Shown here one piece after another: positions 6,125 through 6,444 of a stretch of 6,444 nt of DNA. This DNA comes from Streptomyces sp. NRRL F-4489 (lineage in GTDB: Bacteria > Actinomycetota > Actinomycetes > Streptomycetales > Streptomycetaceae). Numbering within the stretch: the stretch's first letter is position 1; each line of letters opens with the position of its first letter. The notes beneath the pieces are model-generated. The model was not told the DNA's origin and ran no database searches. It saw nothing but the letters and a program-made list of their open reading frames with translations. Location: positions 1-6,444 of the forward strand of contig NZ_LLZI01000089.1 in NCBI RefSeq assembly GCF_001509485.1. Reading direction: 5' to 3'. A program made the position numbers and the translations under genes.

Positions 6125-6319
6125 ATGGCTGTCTCCATCTCGGTCATCCTGCTGCTGGTGATCCTGGTCGTGATCTTCCTGCGCAGCGGGAAGCTGAAGA
6201 TCTCGCACGCCATCGTGTGCGGACTGCTCGGCTTCTACCTGGCGGGCAGCAGCCTCGCCCCCGACATCCACCACGGCCTCGCCGGCGCCGCCGAAGTGGT
6301 AAGCGGCGTCCGCCCCTGA
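6125..6319 (+). CDS. Small two-segment membrane protein of unknown function
   Basis: This 64-residue protein has a hydrophobic N-terminal segment (about 4-19, SISVILLLVILVVIFL), a short basic stretch (Arg20 to Lys25, RSGKLK) and a second, milder hydrophobic segment (about 28-45, HAIVCGLLGFYLAGSSLA). The tail (46-64) is mildly amphipathic. The basic stretch after segment 1 would face the cytoplasm, giving a hairpin topology with both ends outside. Small proteins of this general form occur widely in streptomycetes without assigned function; I recognise the style, not a named family. A strong Shine-Dalgarno site precedes it, and third-base usage is coding-like (ATC, CTG, GTC). The ATG at 6125 is preferred to the GTG at 6119 because of its spacing. 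It is divergent from the lipoprotein gene, and its downstream partner is not visible. Confidence 0.75.
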   Translation: MAVSISVILLLVILVVIFLRSGKLKISHAIVCGLLGFYLAGSSLAPDIHHGLAGAAEVVSGVRP

Positions 6320-6444
6320 CCCCTACCCGGGCCCGTCACGCTACCCCCTGGAACCAATCACTCTCCGTAATCGTTGCCGAAACAAGGAAGAGGCAAGCGG
6401 CCCCCGGCACGGCGCGAGGGAGCGGGGGCGGCGAGGGGGAGGGG
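6320..6444. other. Non-coding contig end; last ~40 bases doubtful
   Basis: No gene, terminator hairpin or clear promoter is visible after the small membrane protein stop. From about 6408 the sequence becomes almost pure G with a few other bases, which mirrors the C-rich left tip and suggests base-call error to G at read ends. Confidence 0.5.

Overview
Very high-GC DNA with strongly G/C-biased third codon positions, actinobacterial gene families (a LysX-type lysyl-phosphatidylglycerol synthase fused to lysyl-tRNA synthetase, and an Ig-domain lipoprotein of the L,D-transpeptidase type) and Streptomyces-like Shine-Dalgarno sites point to Streptomycetaceae (Streptomyces or a close relative). The window looks like one complete short contig. 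Its first ~80 bases are abnormally C-rich and its last ~40 abnormally G-rich, as expected of low-quality read ends in two-colour sequencing, so both tips should be treated as unreliable.

Layout. (1) Plus strand, 1-354: 3' end of a histidine-phosphatase gene. After 58 bases comes a complete D-isomer-specific 2-hydroxyacid dehydrogenase (413-1435), probably in the same operon, which begins outside the window. (2) 1436-1511: a convergent intergenic spacer with a perfect 18-bp hairpin closed by a GAAA loop, serving as terminator for both sides. (3) Minus strand, 4829-1512: lysX, a membrane-anchored fusion that charges tRNA-Lys and transfers lysine to phosphatidylglycerol. It has no Shine-Dalgarno site but a TANNNT box 6 bases before its ATG, suggesting a leaderless transcript. 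(4) Minus strand, 5822-4992, upstream of lysX: a lipoprotein with the two Ig-like domains of an actinobacterial L,D-transpeptidase. The reading frame loses its coding character where the catalytic YkuD domain should begin, so the enzyme appears truncated. (5) 5823-6124: a divergent intergenic region with a strong G-quadruplex motif on the minus strand and small inverted repeats. (6) Plus strand, 6125-6319: a small two-segment membrane protein with a strong Shine-Dalgarno site. The last 125 bases hold no gene that I can support.

Functionally, the minus-strand pair concerns the cell envelope: membrane lipid lysylation (charge modulation, cationic-peptide resistance) next to a cell-wall lipoprotein related to cross-linking enzymes. 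The left plus-strand pair looks like the end of a small-molecule or sugar-acid catabolic operon. Nothing here amounts to a clear new defence or mobile system. The points most worth a second look are the decapitated L,D-transpeptidase, the G-quadruplex tract between the divergent genes, the probable leaderless start of lysX, and the opposite third-base preference of genes on the two strands.
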